Assembly: GCF_014648915.1 (NCBI RefSeq)
Contig: NZ_BMSA01000014.1
Location: 186,001-250,000, forward strand
Direction of reading: 5' to 3'
Source of the DNA: Streptomyces phaeofaciens
GTDB taxonomy: Bacteria; Actinomycetota; Actinomycetes; Streptomycetales; Streptomycetaceae
Length of the DNA stretch: 64,000 nt
Part shown: positions 18,303-26,083 of the stretch, one piece after another
How the letters are laid out: each line of letters starts with the position of its first letter
How positions within the stretch are numbered: position 1 is the stretch's first letter
Position numbers and translations under genes: made by a program
The notes under the pieces: generated by a model
Database searches by the model: none
The model's input: the letters and a program-made list of their open reading frames with translations, nothing else
What the model was told of the DNA's origin: nothing

Positions 18303-19586
18303 TCAGGCGAGACCGGCTTCCCGGAACGACTCCAGGCTGGGGCGGATCGTCGCGGTGAGGCCCGTGCCGGCCACCGCGTCCAGGGTCTTGAGACCGTCGC
18401 CGGTGTTCAGCACGACCGTCGTCTTCGTCGGGTCGAGCAGACCGCTGTCGATCAGCTTCTTCGTCACGCCCACGGTCACACCGCCGGCGGTCTCCGCGAA
18501 GATGCCCTCGGTCCGCGCCAGCAGCTTGATCGCGTCGACGACCTGCTCGTCGTTCACGTCCTCCACCGCACCGCCGGTGCGGCGCGCGATGTCGAGGACG
18601 TACGGGCCGTCCGCCGGGTTGCCGATCGCCAGCGACTTGGCGATGGTGTTCGGCTTCTGCGGGCGGACGACGTCGTGGCCCGCCTTGAAGGCCACGGACA
18701 CCGGCGAGCAGCCCTCGGCCTGCGCGCCGAAGATCTTGTACGGCTTGTCCTCGACGAGCCCGAGCTTGATCAGCTCCTGGAGCCCCTTGTCGATCTTCGT
18801 GAGCTGGGAGCCGGAGGCGATGGGCACGACGAGCTGGTCGGGCAGCCGCCAGCCGAGCTGCTCGCAGATCTCGTACGCCAGGGTCTTGGACCCCTCCGCG
18901 TAGTACGGCCGCAGGTTGACGTTGACGAAGCCCCAGCCCTCGCCGGCCGGGTCGCCGATCAGCTCGGAGCAGAAGCGGTTCACGTCGTCGTAGTTGCCCT
19001 CGATGCCGACGAGTTCACCGCCGTAGATCGCGGCCATGACGACCTTGCCCTGCTCCAGGTCGTGCGGGATGAACACGCAGGAGCGGAAGCCGGCGCGGGC
19101 CGCGGCGGCACCGACCGCACCGGCGAGGTTGCCGGTGGAGGAGCAGGAGAGAGTGGTGAAGTGGAAGGCGCGGGCGGCCTCGATGGCCTGGGCGACGACC
19201 CGGTCCTTGAAGGAGTGGGTCGGGTTGCCGGAGTCGTCCTTGACGAAGAGCTTGCCGGCCTCGACGCCCAGCTCGCGCGCCAGGTTGTCGGCGGCGACGA
19301 GCTTGGTCCAGCCCGGGTTGATGTTCGGCTTGTCCGCCACGTCGGCCGGGACGGGCAGCAGCGGCGCGTAGCGCCAGATGTTCGCGGGTCCCGCCTCGAT
19401 GCGCTTGCGGAGCTCCTCCGTGTCGTAGGAGGAGAAGTCGTACGCGATCTCGAGCGGGCCGAAACACTCCTCGCAGGCGAAGAGGGGGCCGAGCGGGACG
19501 CGGTGACCGCACTCGCGGCAGCTCAGCGCCGTGGCGGGACCGAGGTCGACAGTCGTGGATTCGGTGGCAACAATCTGCGCAGCCAT
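18303..19586 (-). CDS. thrC: Threonine-synthase-like PLP enzyme, possibly O-phosphohomoserine sulfhydrylase
   Basis: 427 residues. An N-terminal zinc ribbon (CRECG at 23-27, CEECF at 38-42) precedes a fold type II PLP core. Lys127 in THSFKDR forms the Schiff base and SSTGNLA (149-155) grips phosphate. By homology it is threonine synthase, acting on O-phosphohomoserine. However, it is controlled by a SAM-I riboswitch and followed by a sulfur carrier with a Gly-Gly tail, which points to making homocysteine from O-phosphohomoserine and carrier thiocarboxylate. Another thrC next to hom/thrB elsewhere in the genome would support this. The homology is certain and the reaction is a hypothesis. Confidence 0.85.
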   Translation of the reverse strand: MAAQIVATESTTVDLGPATALSCRECGHRVPLGPLFACEECFGPLEIAYDFSSYDTEELRKRIEAGPANIWRYAPLLPVPADVADKPNINPGWTKLVAADNLARELGVEAGKLFVKDDSGNPTHSFKDRVVAQAIEAARAFHFTTLSCSSTGNLAGAVGAAAARAGFRSCVFIPHDLEQGKVVMAAIYGGELVGIEGNYDDVNRFCSELIGDPAGEGWGFVNVNLRPYYAEGSKTLAYEICEQLGWRLPDQLVVPIASGSQLTKIDKGLQELIKLGLVEDKPYKIFGAQAEGCSPVSVAFKAGHDVVRPQKPNTIAKSLAIGNPADGPYVLDIARRTGGAVEDVNDEQVVDAIKLLARTEGIFAETAGGVTVGVTKKLIDSGLLDPTKTTVVLNTGDGLKTLDAVAGTGLTATIRPSLESFREAGLA

Positions 19587-19604
19587 GTGAGGGGAGGCCC
19601 TTTC

Positions 19605-19750
19605 TCCTCATCTTCCTCACGACGCACTTCGCCGTGAGACGGATTTGGCACCTTCCCGAGCCGGGAGCCTCGCCACGTCAACGTGGAAAGACCGGCTGGA
19701 GGGTTGCCGGGGCTTCATCGGGCCGTATCCCTCTGCCCCTCTGGATGAGC
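19605..19750 (-). promoter_or_regulatory. SAM-I (S-box) riboswitch
   Basis: On the minus strand the leader of the thrC-like gene has the S-box core in order. GCTCATCCAGAGGG (P1 5' side) is followed by GGGATACGGCCCGATGAAGC, then CCGGCAACC, then AAGGTGCCAAATCC, and finally AGATGAG, which closes P1 with CTCATC (19744-19749 with 19607-19612). It ends about 20 nt before the start codon, so binding of S-adenosylmethionine could act on translation or transcription. Such switches normally control methionine and SAM genes. Confidence 0.92.
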
Positions 19751-19931
19751 GGTATGCAGTTGTTGATCTCGTTGAACGCTTGACGACCCCGGACATGCGA
19801 TGGTCACCCGCGTTGTTCAAGACTGTAACCGAAGGCCAGGACAGTTGAGATAGTCGTCCGTACCGCGAGATGGATCACACGGTCACCCGCTGTGCACCTG
19901 GTGTGATCACGACAGTGAGGAGCCGCAGACT

Positions 19932-20876
19932 GTGCTGGAAGAAGTCGAGCGCTGGCTGACCACCCGCTCCTGGTCCATGACCGACCGTCCGCTGCACCGG
20001 ATACTGGCCGCCAAACGCGCCACGGGCCAGTCGGTGTCCGTCGTCCTGCCCGCGCTGAACGAGGAGGAGACGGTCGGCGACATCGTCGCCGTCATCCGTC
20101 ACGACCTCATGCAGCAGGTCCCGCTGGTCGACGAGATCGTCGTCGTCGACTCGGGGTCGACCGACCGCACCGCCGCCGTCGCGGCCGCGGCCGGCGCCAG
20201 GGTCGTCCACCGGGACGAGATCCTCCCGCGCATCCCCGCCGTGCCCGGCAAGGGCGAGGTGCTCTGGCGCTCCCTGCTCGTCACCGGCGGGGACATCGTC
20301 TGTTTCATCGACGCCGATCTGAAGGAGTTCTCCTCCGACTTCGTCTCGGGCATCGTGGGGCCGCTGCTCACCGACCCGGGCGTGGACCTGGTCAAGGCCA
20401 TGTACGACCGTCCGCTCGGCGGGGCGGCCGGCCAGGGCGGCCGGGTGACGGAACTGATGGCCCGGCCGCTGCTCAACATGCACTGGCCGCAGCTGGCCGG
20501 ATTCGTCCAGCCGCTGGGCGGCGAGTACGCGGCCCGCCGCAGCCTGCTGGAGCAGCTGCCGTTCCCCGTCGGGTACGGGATCGAACTGGGCATGCTGGTG
20601 GACGCCCTGCACCTGGTGGGCCTCGACGCGCTGGCCCAGGTGGACGTGGGGGTGCGCAAGCACCGCCACCAGGACGGCCAGGCGCTCGGCCGGATGGCGG
20701 CGGCGATCTACCGCACCGCCCAGCTCCGGCTGGCCCGCGGCCATCTCGTACGGCCCTCCCTCACCCAGTTCGAGCGCGGTGCGGACGGTTTCGAACCGCG
20801 CACCTACTCGGTGGACACGGAGGAACGGCCGCCGATGGCGGAGATCGCGGAGTACCAGTCGCGCAAGGTCGCATAA
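19932..20876 (+). CDS. gpgS: Glucosyl-3-phosphoglycerate synthase (GT2/GT81)
   Basis: 314 residues from GTG 19932. It transfers glucose from NDP-glucose to 3-phosphoglycerate, the first step to glucosylglycerate and related osmolytes. The glycosyltransferase core shows VVLPALNEEETV, VVDSGSTDRT and the metal-binding DAD (127-129) in CFIDADLKEF. PLGGEYAARR and the RKHRHQD region match acceptor-site segments of GpgS. It is followed 105 nt later by otsA, so compatible-solute genes are grouped. Confidence 0.88.
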   Translation: MLEEVERWLTTRSWSMTDRPLHRILAAKRATGQSVSVVLPALNEEETVGDIVAVIRHDLMQQVPLVDEIVVVDSGSTDRTAAVAAAAGARVVHRDEILPRIPAVPGKGEVLWRSLLVTGGDIVCFIDADLKEFSSDFVSGIVGPLLTDPGVDLVKAMYDRPLGGAAGQGGRVTELMARPLLNMHWPQLAGFVQPLGGEYAARRSLLEQLPFPVGYGIELGMLVDALHLVGLDALAQVDVGVRKHRHQDGQALGRMAAAIYRTAQLRLARGHLVRPSLTQFERGADGFEPRTYSVDTEERPPMAEIAEYQSRKVA

Positions 20877-20981
20877 CACCCCGGCCGGGCCGTATACGGC
20901 GGAGAACACGGCCGGATATGGCCCGTCGACCGGCGGTGACCGTACGTTTGAGCGTTTCCGGACCGGGCTAGGTTGAGGCGT

Positions 20982-22463
20982 ATGGCTACCACGCACGAAG
21001 CTGCCGCCCGGGGTGCTCAGGTGCTGGTCGCGTCCAACCGCGGCCCGGTCTCGTACACGGTCCGCGAGGACGGATCGCTGCAATCGAAACGGGGCGGCGG
21101 CGGGCTGGTCTCCGGCCTGTCGGCCATCGGCCCCGACGCGGGCGCCCTCTGGGTCTGCTCGGCGCTCTCCGACGGCGACCGCGAGGCGGTCCGGCGCGGG
21201 GTCGGCGAGGAGGGCGTGCGCATGCTGCCCATCGCGGCCGACGTGCACGCCGACGCCTACAACGGCATCGCGAACTCGGTGCTCTGGTTCATCCACCACC
21301 TGCTGTACCAGACCCCGCTGGAACCGGTCTTCGACGCGGAGTTCCGGCGACAGTGGGCGTCCTACGAGACGTACAACCGGGCGTTCGCCGAGGCGCTGGC
21401 GGAGGAGGCGGCCCCGGGCGCGGCGGTCCTCGTGCAGGACTACCACCTGTGCCTGGTCCCCGGCATGCTCCGGGAGCTGCGGCCCGACCTGCGGATCGGC
21501 CACTTCTCGCACACGCCCTGGGCGCCCGCGGACTACTTCGCCCTGCTGCCGCGGGACATCCGCGAGCAGCTGGTCCTGGGCATGCTCGGGGCCGACCGGC
21601 TGGGGTTCCTGACCCACCGCTGGAGTGCGGCCTTCTCGTCGTGCGTGCAGGCCCTGGACCTCGACGTGGCCGCGCGGATGGCCCTGTCGGGGGTGCCCGA
21701 GTCGTTCCAGTACGCACCGAAATGGAACGGACCTGGTCACCGGACCTGGCTGGGTGTGCACGGCCTCGGCGCCGACGCCGACTTCCTGCGCGAGCGCGCG
21801 CACCGGCCGGACGTCGAGGAACGGATGGCGGCACTCCGCGAGGAGATCGGCGAGGGCCGGAAGGTGATCGTCCGGGTCGACCGGACCGAACTGTCCAAGA
21901 ACATCGTGCGCGGCCTGCTGGCCTACCGGCAGCTCCTCGACGACCACCCGGAATGGCACGAGCGGGTCGTCCACGTCGCCTTCGCCTACCCCTCCCGCCA
22001 GGACCTCGCCGTCTACCGCGACTACACGGCGGAGGTGCAGCGCCTGGCCGGGGAGATCAACGACCACTACGGCACTCCCGGCTGGACCCCGGTCGTCCTG
22101 CATGTGAAGGACGACTTCGCCCGCTCCCTGGCCGCCTACCGCCTCGCGGACGTGGCCCTGGTCAACCCCGTCCGGGACGGGATGAACCTGGTCGCCAAGG
22201 AGATCCCGGTGGTCTCCGACGACGGCTGCGCGCTGGTGCTGTCCCAGGAGGCGGGGGCGTACTGGGAACTCCGCGAGGACGCCCTCGTCGTCAATCCGTA
22301 CGACGTCCTGGAGACCGCCCGTGCCCTGCACGACGGGCTCACCATGAAGCCGGAGGAGCGGGCCGAGCGCACCAAGAGGCTGGCGGCGGCCGCGACCGCG
22401 CTCCCTCCGGCCCAGTGGTTCCTGGATCAGCTTCAGGCGCTCCGGGAGCTTCCGCCGAGCTGA
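20982..22463 (+). CDS. otsA: Trehalose-6-phosphate synthase
   Basis: 493 residues, GT20 fold. ATG 20982 is preferred over a TTG nine bases earlier. Recognisable blocks are VASNRGPVSY, VQDYHLCLVPGML, the HTPWAPADYF loop, VDRTELSKNIVRGL and DGMNLVAKEIPV near the donor-binding end. It makes trehalose-6-phosphate from UDP-glucose and glucose-6-phosphate. The phosphatase otsB is convergent, and the two coding regions overlap by 31 nt at their 3' ends. Confidence 0.92.
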   Translation: MATTHEAAARGAQVLVASNRGPVSYTVREDGSLQSKRGGGGLVSGLSAIGPDAGALWVCSALSDGDREAVRRGVGEEGVRMLPIAADVHADAYNGIANSVLWFIHHLLYQTPLEPVFDAEFRRQWASYETYNRAFAEALAEEAAPGAAVLVQDYHLCLVPGMLRELRPDLRIGHFSHTPWAPADYFALLPRDIREQLVLGMLGADRLGFLTHRWSAAFSSCVQALDLDVAARMALSGVPESFQYAPKWNGPGHRTWLGVHGLGADADFLRERAHRPDVEERMAALREEIGEGRKVIVRVDRTELSKNIVRGLLAYRQLLDDHPEWHERVVHVAFAYPSRQDLAVYRDYTAEVQRLAGEINDHYGTPGWTPVVLHVKDDFARSLAAYRLADVALVNPVRDGMNLVAKEIPVVSDDGCALVLSQEAGAYWELREDALVVNPYDVLETARALHDGLTMKPEERAERTKRLAAAATALPPAQWFLDQLQALRELPPS

Positions 22464-23284
22464 CCGGCCAGCTCCCGCAGCAGCGCCACGACACCGGCGG
22501 GCCCGTCGACGACCAGGTCCGCCCGTTCCGCCAGCTCGGTGACCTCGGTGCTGCCGCTGCACACCAGCAGACCGGGGACGCCGTCGGAGCGCAGCTTCTC
22601 CACGGCGGCGAAGGCGGGGAGGTCACCGAGGTCGTCACCGGCGTAGAGCACCGACGCGGCGCCGGTCTCGCGGACGTGCTCCAGCAGGGCCACGCCCTTG
22701 TCCATGCCCGGAGGGCGCAGTTCCAGGACCATCCGGCCGGGCTCGACGATCAGCCCGTGCCGGGCGGCGAGGTCGGTGAGGGGAGCGCGCAGGGCGTCGA
22801 AGGCGGCCTGGGGGTCGGTGGCGCGGCGGGTGTGGACGGCGACGGCCCGGCCGCCCTTCTCCTCGACCCGGACGCCCTGCCCGCCCCCGGCCGCGTCGAT
22901 CACCCGCGGCAGCTCGGCGCGGACGGCGGCGACACCCGGATGCGGGGGCGGGGCGGTGAGGGCGCCGGTCCTGGCGTCCCAGCGCTCGGCGCCGTAGTGA
23001 CCGAGGACGACGAGATGCTCCAGGCCGCGCACCCCCGCGAACCCGCCGTTGCGTACGGCGACCTCGGCGGGCCGCCCGGTGACGACGGCGACGGCGGCGA
23101 CCTCGGGGGCGAGCGCCATGAGCGCGGGGAGGGCGTCGGGGTGGGCCCGCGCGTCCTCCGGGTTCTCGACGATGGGAGCGAGAGTGCCGTCGAAGTCCAG
23201 CCCGACGAGAGTGGCGGACGGGCGGTCGACGATCGCGTCCAGCGCAGCACGGCCGGCCGGTGTGGTGGGTACGTGGATGCCCAT
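22433..23284 (-). CDS. otsB: Trehalose-6-phosphate phosphatase
   Basis: 283 residues, HAD fold. Motif I is LDFDGTLAP (nucleophile Asp near residue 30), motif II VVTGRP, motif III around MDKGVALL and motif IV AGDDLGDLPAF. It dephosphorylates trehalose-6-phosphate to trehalose. It faces otsA with overlapping stop regions, so the pathway is split on opposite strands and antisense overlap between transcripts is possible. Confidence 0.92.
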   Translation of the reverse strand: MGIHVPTTPAGRAALDAIVDRPSATLVGLDFDGTLAPIVENPEDARAHPDALPALMALAPEVAAVAVVTGRPAEVAVRNGGFAGVRGLEHLVVLGHYGAERWDARTGALTAPPPHPGVAAVRAELPRVIDAAGGGQGVRVEEKGGRAVAVHTRRATDPQAAFDALRAPLTDLAARHGLIVEPGRMVLELRPPGMDKGVALLEHVRETGAASVLYAGDDLGDLPAFAAVEKLRSDGVPGLLVCSGSTEVTELAERADLVVDGPAGVVALLRELAGQLGGSSRSA

Positions 23285-23374
23285 ACGGTGACGATATCCG
23301 GGGGGCCGGTGCAGGGGGGCGCCGCGCGCGACCCGGGGACCACTGGCTGCCGGGCGGGTGCAAACGGTCAGCGG

Positions 23375-23614
23375 TCAGCGTTCGGAGCGTCGGGCGTCCC
23401 GTACTCGGCGCAACCTGTTCACCGTCACCGGGTCGTGGGCCAGGGCCCTCGGGTCGTCCAGGAGGGCGTTGAGGAGCTGGTAGTAGCGGACCGGGGAGAG
23501 GCCGAGCCGCTCACGGATCGCGCGTTCCTTCGCGCCGGGGCCGGGAAAACCCCGGCGTTCCAGGGCGAGGATGTCCCGCTCCCTCGCCCCCAGCTCTTCC
23601 TCGTCGCGCTCCAT
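23375..23614 (-). CDS. DUF3263 protein
   Basis: 79 residues. LGARERDILALERRGF, then AIRERLGLSPVRYYQLLNALLDDPRAL, is the pattern of DUF3263, which looks like a small helix-turn-helix fold. A DNA-binding role is plausible but unproven. It is a single gene between otsB and the sugar-binding lipoprotein gene. Confidence 0.75.
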   Translation of the reverse strand: MERDEEELGARERDILALERRGFPGPGAKERAIRERLGLSPVRYYQLLNALLDDPRALAHDPVTVNRLRRVRDARRSER

Positions 23615-23647
23615 GCCCGCACCGTAACCCCGGCCACCGACACCCGG

Positions 23648-24937
23648 TCACTCCCCGGCGGCACTCTCCGCGGTCGCGGCCGTCGTCTGGAGCTGGCCCA
23701 GGATCGCGGCCGGGCTGCCGGACGGGGTCACGGCCCGACCGATCTCCTGCTTCACGGCGGCGCTGACCTGCGCCCAGGAGGTCCACCCGACCGGGTACAG
23801 CTGGGAGAGCGGGAGTTCCTCCAGGAACGGCTGGAGGTCGGCGTCCTGCTTGACCGTGCTCATGACCTGGGAGGCGGAGTTGGTGACCGGCAGCAGGTCG
23901 TACTCGCGGGAGAAGTCGAGGACGTTCTCCTCGCTGTAGACGAAGTCGAGGAAGTCGCCGATCTGATCGGCGTGCCCGTTCTTGCGGAAGGCCAGCATCC
24001 AGTCGGCGACGCCCATGGAGACCCTGGCGGGGCCGTCCACGCCGGGCATCGGCACCATGCCGACCTTCACGCCCTTCTTCGCGGCCGCCTTCATCAGGGA
24101 CGGGTGGCCGTTGAGCATGCCGACGTCCCCGTTCGTGAACGCGGCGAACGCGTCGGCGCGGTCGAGCTTGCCGGGTGCGACGGGGCCGGTCAGGCCCTTG
24201 CCGACCAGCTCGTTCTTCAGCCAGCCGAAGGTGGCGACGTTCTCGGCGGAGTCGAGGCTGTAGCTGCTGACGGTCTGGGTGTAGCCGCCCCCGCCGCTGA
24301 GCAGCCACTGCATGGTCTCGGCCTGCGCCTCCTCGGAGCCGAGGGGCAGCGCGTACGGGTACTTCACGCCGTCCTGCTTGAGCGCCGTCGCGTCCGCGGC
24401 GAGCTCGGCCCAGGTGGTCGGCGCGGTGAGGCCGGCCTTCTCGAAGAGGGTCTTGTTGTAGAAGAGCAGCCGGGTGGAGGAGGCGAAGGGCAGGCCGTAC
24501 TGCACGCCCCGGACCTTGCCCGCGTCGGCGAGCTGGCCCACGAAGTCGGCCTCGACGGGGATGGAGAGCACATCGCCGGCCTTGTAGAGCTGGTCGTCGG
24601 CCGCGTAGTCGGCGTAGGCGCCGATCTGCGCCATGTCGGGCGCGTTCCCGGCGTCGACCATCTCCTTGACCTTGGCGTCGACGTCGTTCCAGGACAGGAC
24701 GGTCACGTCGACGGTGACGTTCGGGTGGTCCTTCTCGTACGCCGCGACCAGCTTGTCCCAGTACTTCTCGGAACTGTTGGCCGCGCTGTCGCCGTAGTCG
24801 GCGGCGACCAGTCTGAGGGTGACGTCGTCGGAGCCTTGGCTGAGTCCGCAGCCGGAGAGCACCGCGGCCATGCCCAGTGCGGACACCCCCGCGATCGTCC
24901 CGGCGATCGTTCCCGACTTTCCTGCCCGCCGCTGCAC
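23648..24937 (-). CDS. ABC-transporter sugar-binding lipoprotein
   Basis: 429 residues from GTG 24937, which has GGAGAAGAGG upstream; the open frame extends much further but loses coding sense. A lipobox VLSGC ends the signal. Family 1 solute-binding features include YNKTLFEKAGLTAPTTWAEL and MGVADWMLAFRKNG. No permease genes follow, so it needs a partner encoded elsewhere. It is divergent from nagK with two DasR boxes between them, which suggests an amino-sugar or chito-oligosaccharide ligand. Confidence 0.85.
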   Translation of the reverse strand: MQRRAGKSGTIAGTIAGVSALGMAAVLSGCGLSQGSDDVTLRLVAADYGDSAANSSEKYWDKLVAAYEKDHPNVTVDVTVLSWNDVDAKVKEMVDAGNAPDMAQIGAYADYAADDQLYKAGDVLSIPVEADFVGQLADAGKVRGVQYGLPFASSTRLLFYNKTLFEKAGLTAPTTWAELAADATALKQDGVKYPYALPLGSEEAQAETMQWLLSGGGGYTQTVSSYSLDSAENVATFGWLKNELVGKGLTGPVAPGKLDRADAFAAFTNGDVGMLNGHPSLMKAAAKKGVKVGMVPMPGVDGPARVSMGVADWMLAFRKNGHADQIGDFLDFVYSEENVLDFSREYDLLPVTNSASQVMSTVKQDADLQPFLEELPLSQLYPVGWTSWAQVSAAVKQEIGRAVTPSGSPAAILGQLQTTAATAESAAGE

Positions 24938-25041
24938 TGGCCTCTTCTCCCGACTGCTCACTGCGTCCGATGATCCAATGGACCAACAAGTAATTGTTCC
25001 TACCAATGGACCGCTATCCGGATTAAGGTCTACACCACCTA

Positions 25042-25057
25042 TGTGGACTAGACCTCC
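25042..25057. promoter_or_regulatory. DasR-responsive element (dre) 1
   Basis: TGTGGACTAGACCTCC closely matches the 16-nt DasR consensus ACTGGTCTAGACCACT around the central CTAGAC. It sits in the divergent promoter region between the binding protein and nagK. Confidence 0.85.
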
Positions 25058-25098
25058 TTCGGGCCTCCTGGGGCGGCACGCTACCCCCAACCCGCGCA

Positions 25099-25114
25099 AG
25101 TGGACTAGACCTCT
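25099..25114. promoter_or_regulatory. DasR-responsive element (dre) 2
   Basis: AGTGGACTAGACCTCT, nearest to the nagK GTG, shares a 13-nt core with dre 1, 57 nt away. DasR is the GntR-type regulator that represses amino-sugar genes until glucosamine-6-phosphate accumulates. Confidence 0.85.
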
Positions 25115-25141
25115 TGCACGTACTCGGTCCACACTGTTCCC

Positions 25142-26083
25142 GTGAGACATGTCATCGCCCTCGACGTGGGCGGCACCGGGATGAAGGCCGCGCTGGTCGG
25201 GGCCGACGGCACCCTGCTGCACGAGGACCGCCGCGCCACCGGCCGCGAACGCGGCCCCGACGCGGTGGTCGCCGGCATCCTCGACTTCGCCGCCGACCTG
25301 CGCGCCCACGGCATCGACCGGCTCGGCGAACCCGCCGCCGCGGCCGGCGTCGCGGTACCCGGGATCGTCGACGAGACCCGCGGCATCGCCGCCTACGCGG
25401 CCAACCTGGGCTGGCGCGACGTCCCCCTGCGCACCCTGCTCACCGAACGGCTCGACAGCCCCGTCGCGCTCGGCCACGACGTACGCACCGGCGGACTCGC
25501 CGAGGGCCGGGTGGGCGCGGGCCGAGGCGCCGACCGGTTCCTGTTCGTGGCGCTCGGCACCGGCATCGCGGGCGCCATCGGCGTCGACGGCCGGGTGGAG
25601 GCGGGCGCGCACGGCTTCGCCGGCGAGATCGGCCACATCGTCGTACGGCCCGCCGGAACCCCCTGCCCGTGCGGGCAGCACGGCTGTCTGGAGCGGTACG
25701 CCTCGGCGGCGGCGGTCAGCGAGGCCTGGGCGGCTGCCTGCAAGGACCCGGAGGCGGACGCCGCGGACTGCGCGAAGGCCGTCACGTCCGGCGACCCGAA
25801 CGCCGTCCGGATCTGGCAGGGGGCCGTGGACGCGCTCGCCGACGGCCTGGTCACCGCGCTCACCCTGCTGGACCCGCGCACGCTCGTCATCGGTGGCGGG
25901 CTCGCGGAGGCGGGGGAAACCTTGTTCACACCGCTGCGGGACGCCGTCCGGCGGCGGGTCACCTTCCAGAAACTGCCGACGATCGTGCCGGCGGCACTGG
26001 GCGACACCGCGGGCTGCCTGGGCGCGGGGCTTCTCGCCTGGGATCTCCTGAAGACAACCGACGGCATGGAGGTAACAACCTGA
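25142..26083 (+). CDS. nagK: N-acetylglucosamine kinase (ROK family)
   Basis: 313 residues from GTG 25142. The phosphate-binding DVGGTGMKAALV opens the fold, and the ROK zinc motif CPCGQHGCLERY is intact, preceded by the GEIGHI segment. It phosphorylates GlcNAc (or a related free hexosamine) with ATP. Its stop overlaps nagA (TGATG), and the DasR boxes upstream support the assignment over glucokinase. Confidence 0.9.
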   Translation: MRHVIALDVGGTGMKAALVGADGTLLHEDRRATGRERGPDAVVAGILDFAADLRAHGIDRLGEPAAAAGVAVPGIVDETRGIAAYAANLGWRDVPLRTLLTERLDSPVALGHDVRTGGLAEGRVGAGRGADRFLFVALGTGIAGAIGVDGRVEAGAHGFAGEIGHIVVRPAGTPCPCGQHGCLERYASAAAVSEAWAAACKDPEADAADCAKAVTSGDPNAVRIWQGAVDALADGLVTALTLLDPRTLVIGGGLAEAGETLFTPLRDAVRRRVTFQKLPTIVPAALGDTAGCLGAGLLAWDLLKTTDGMEVTT

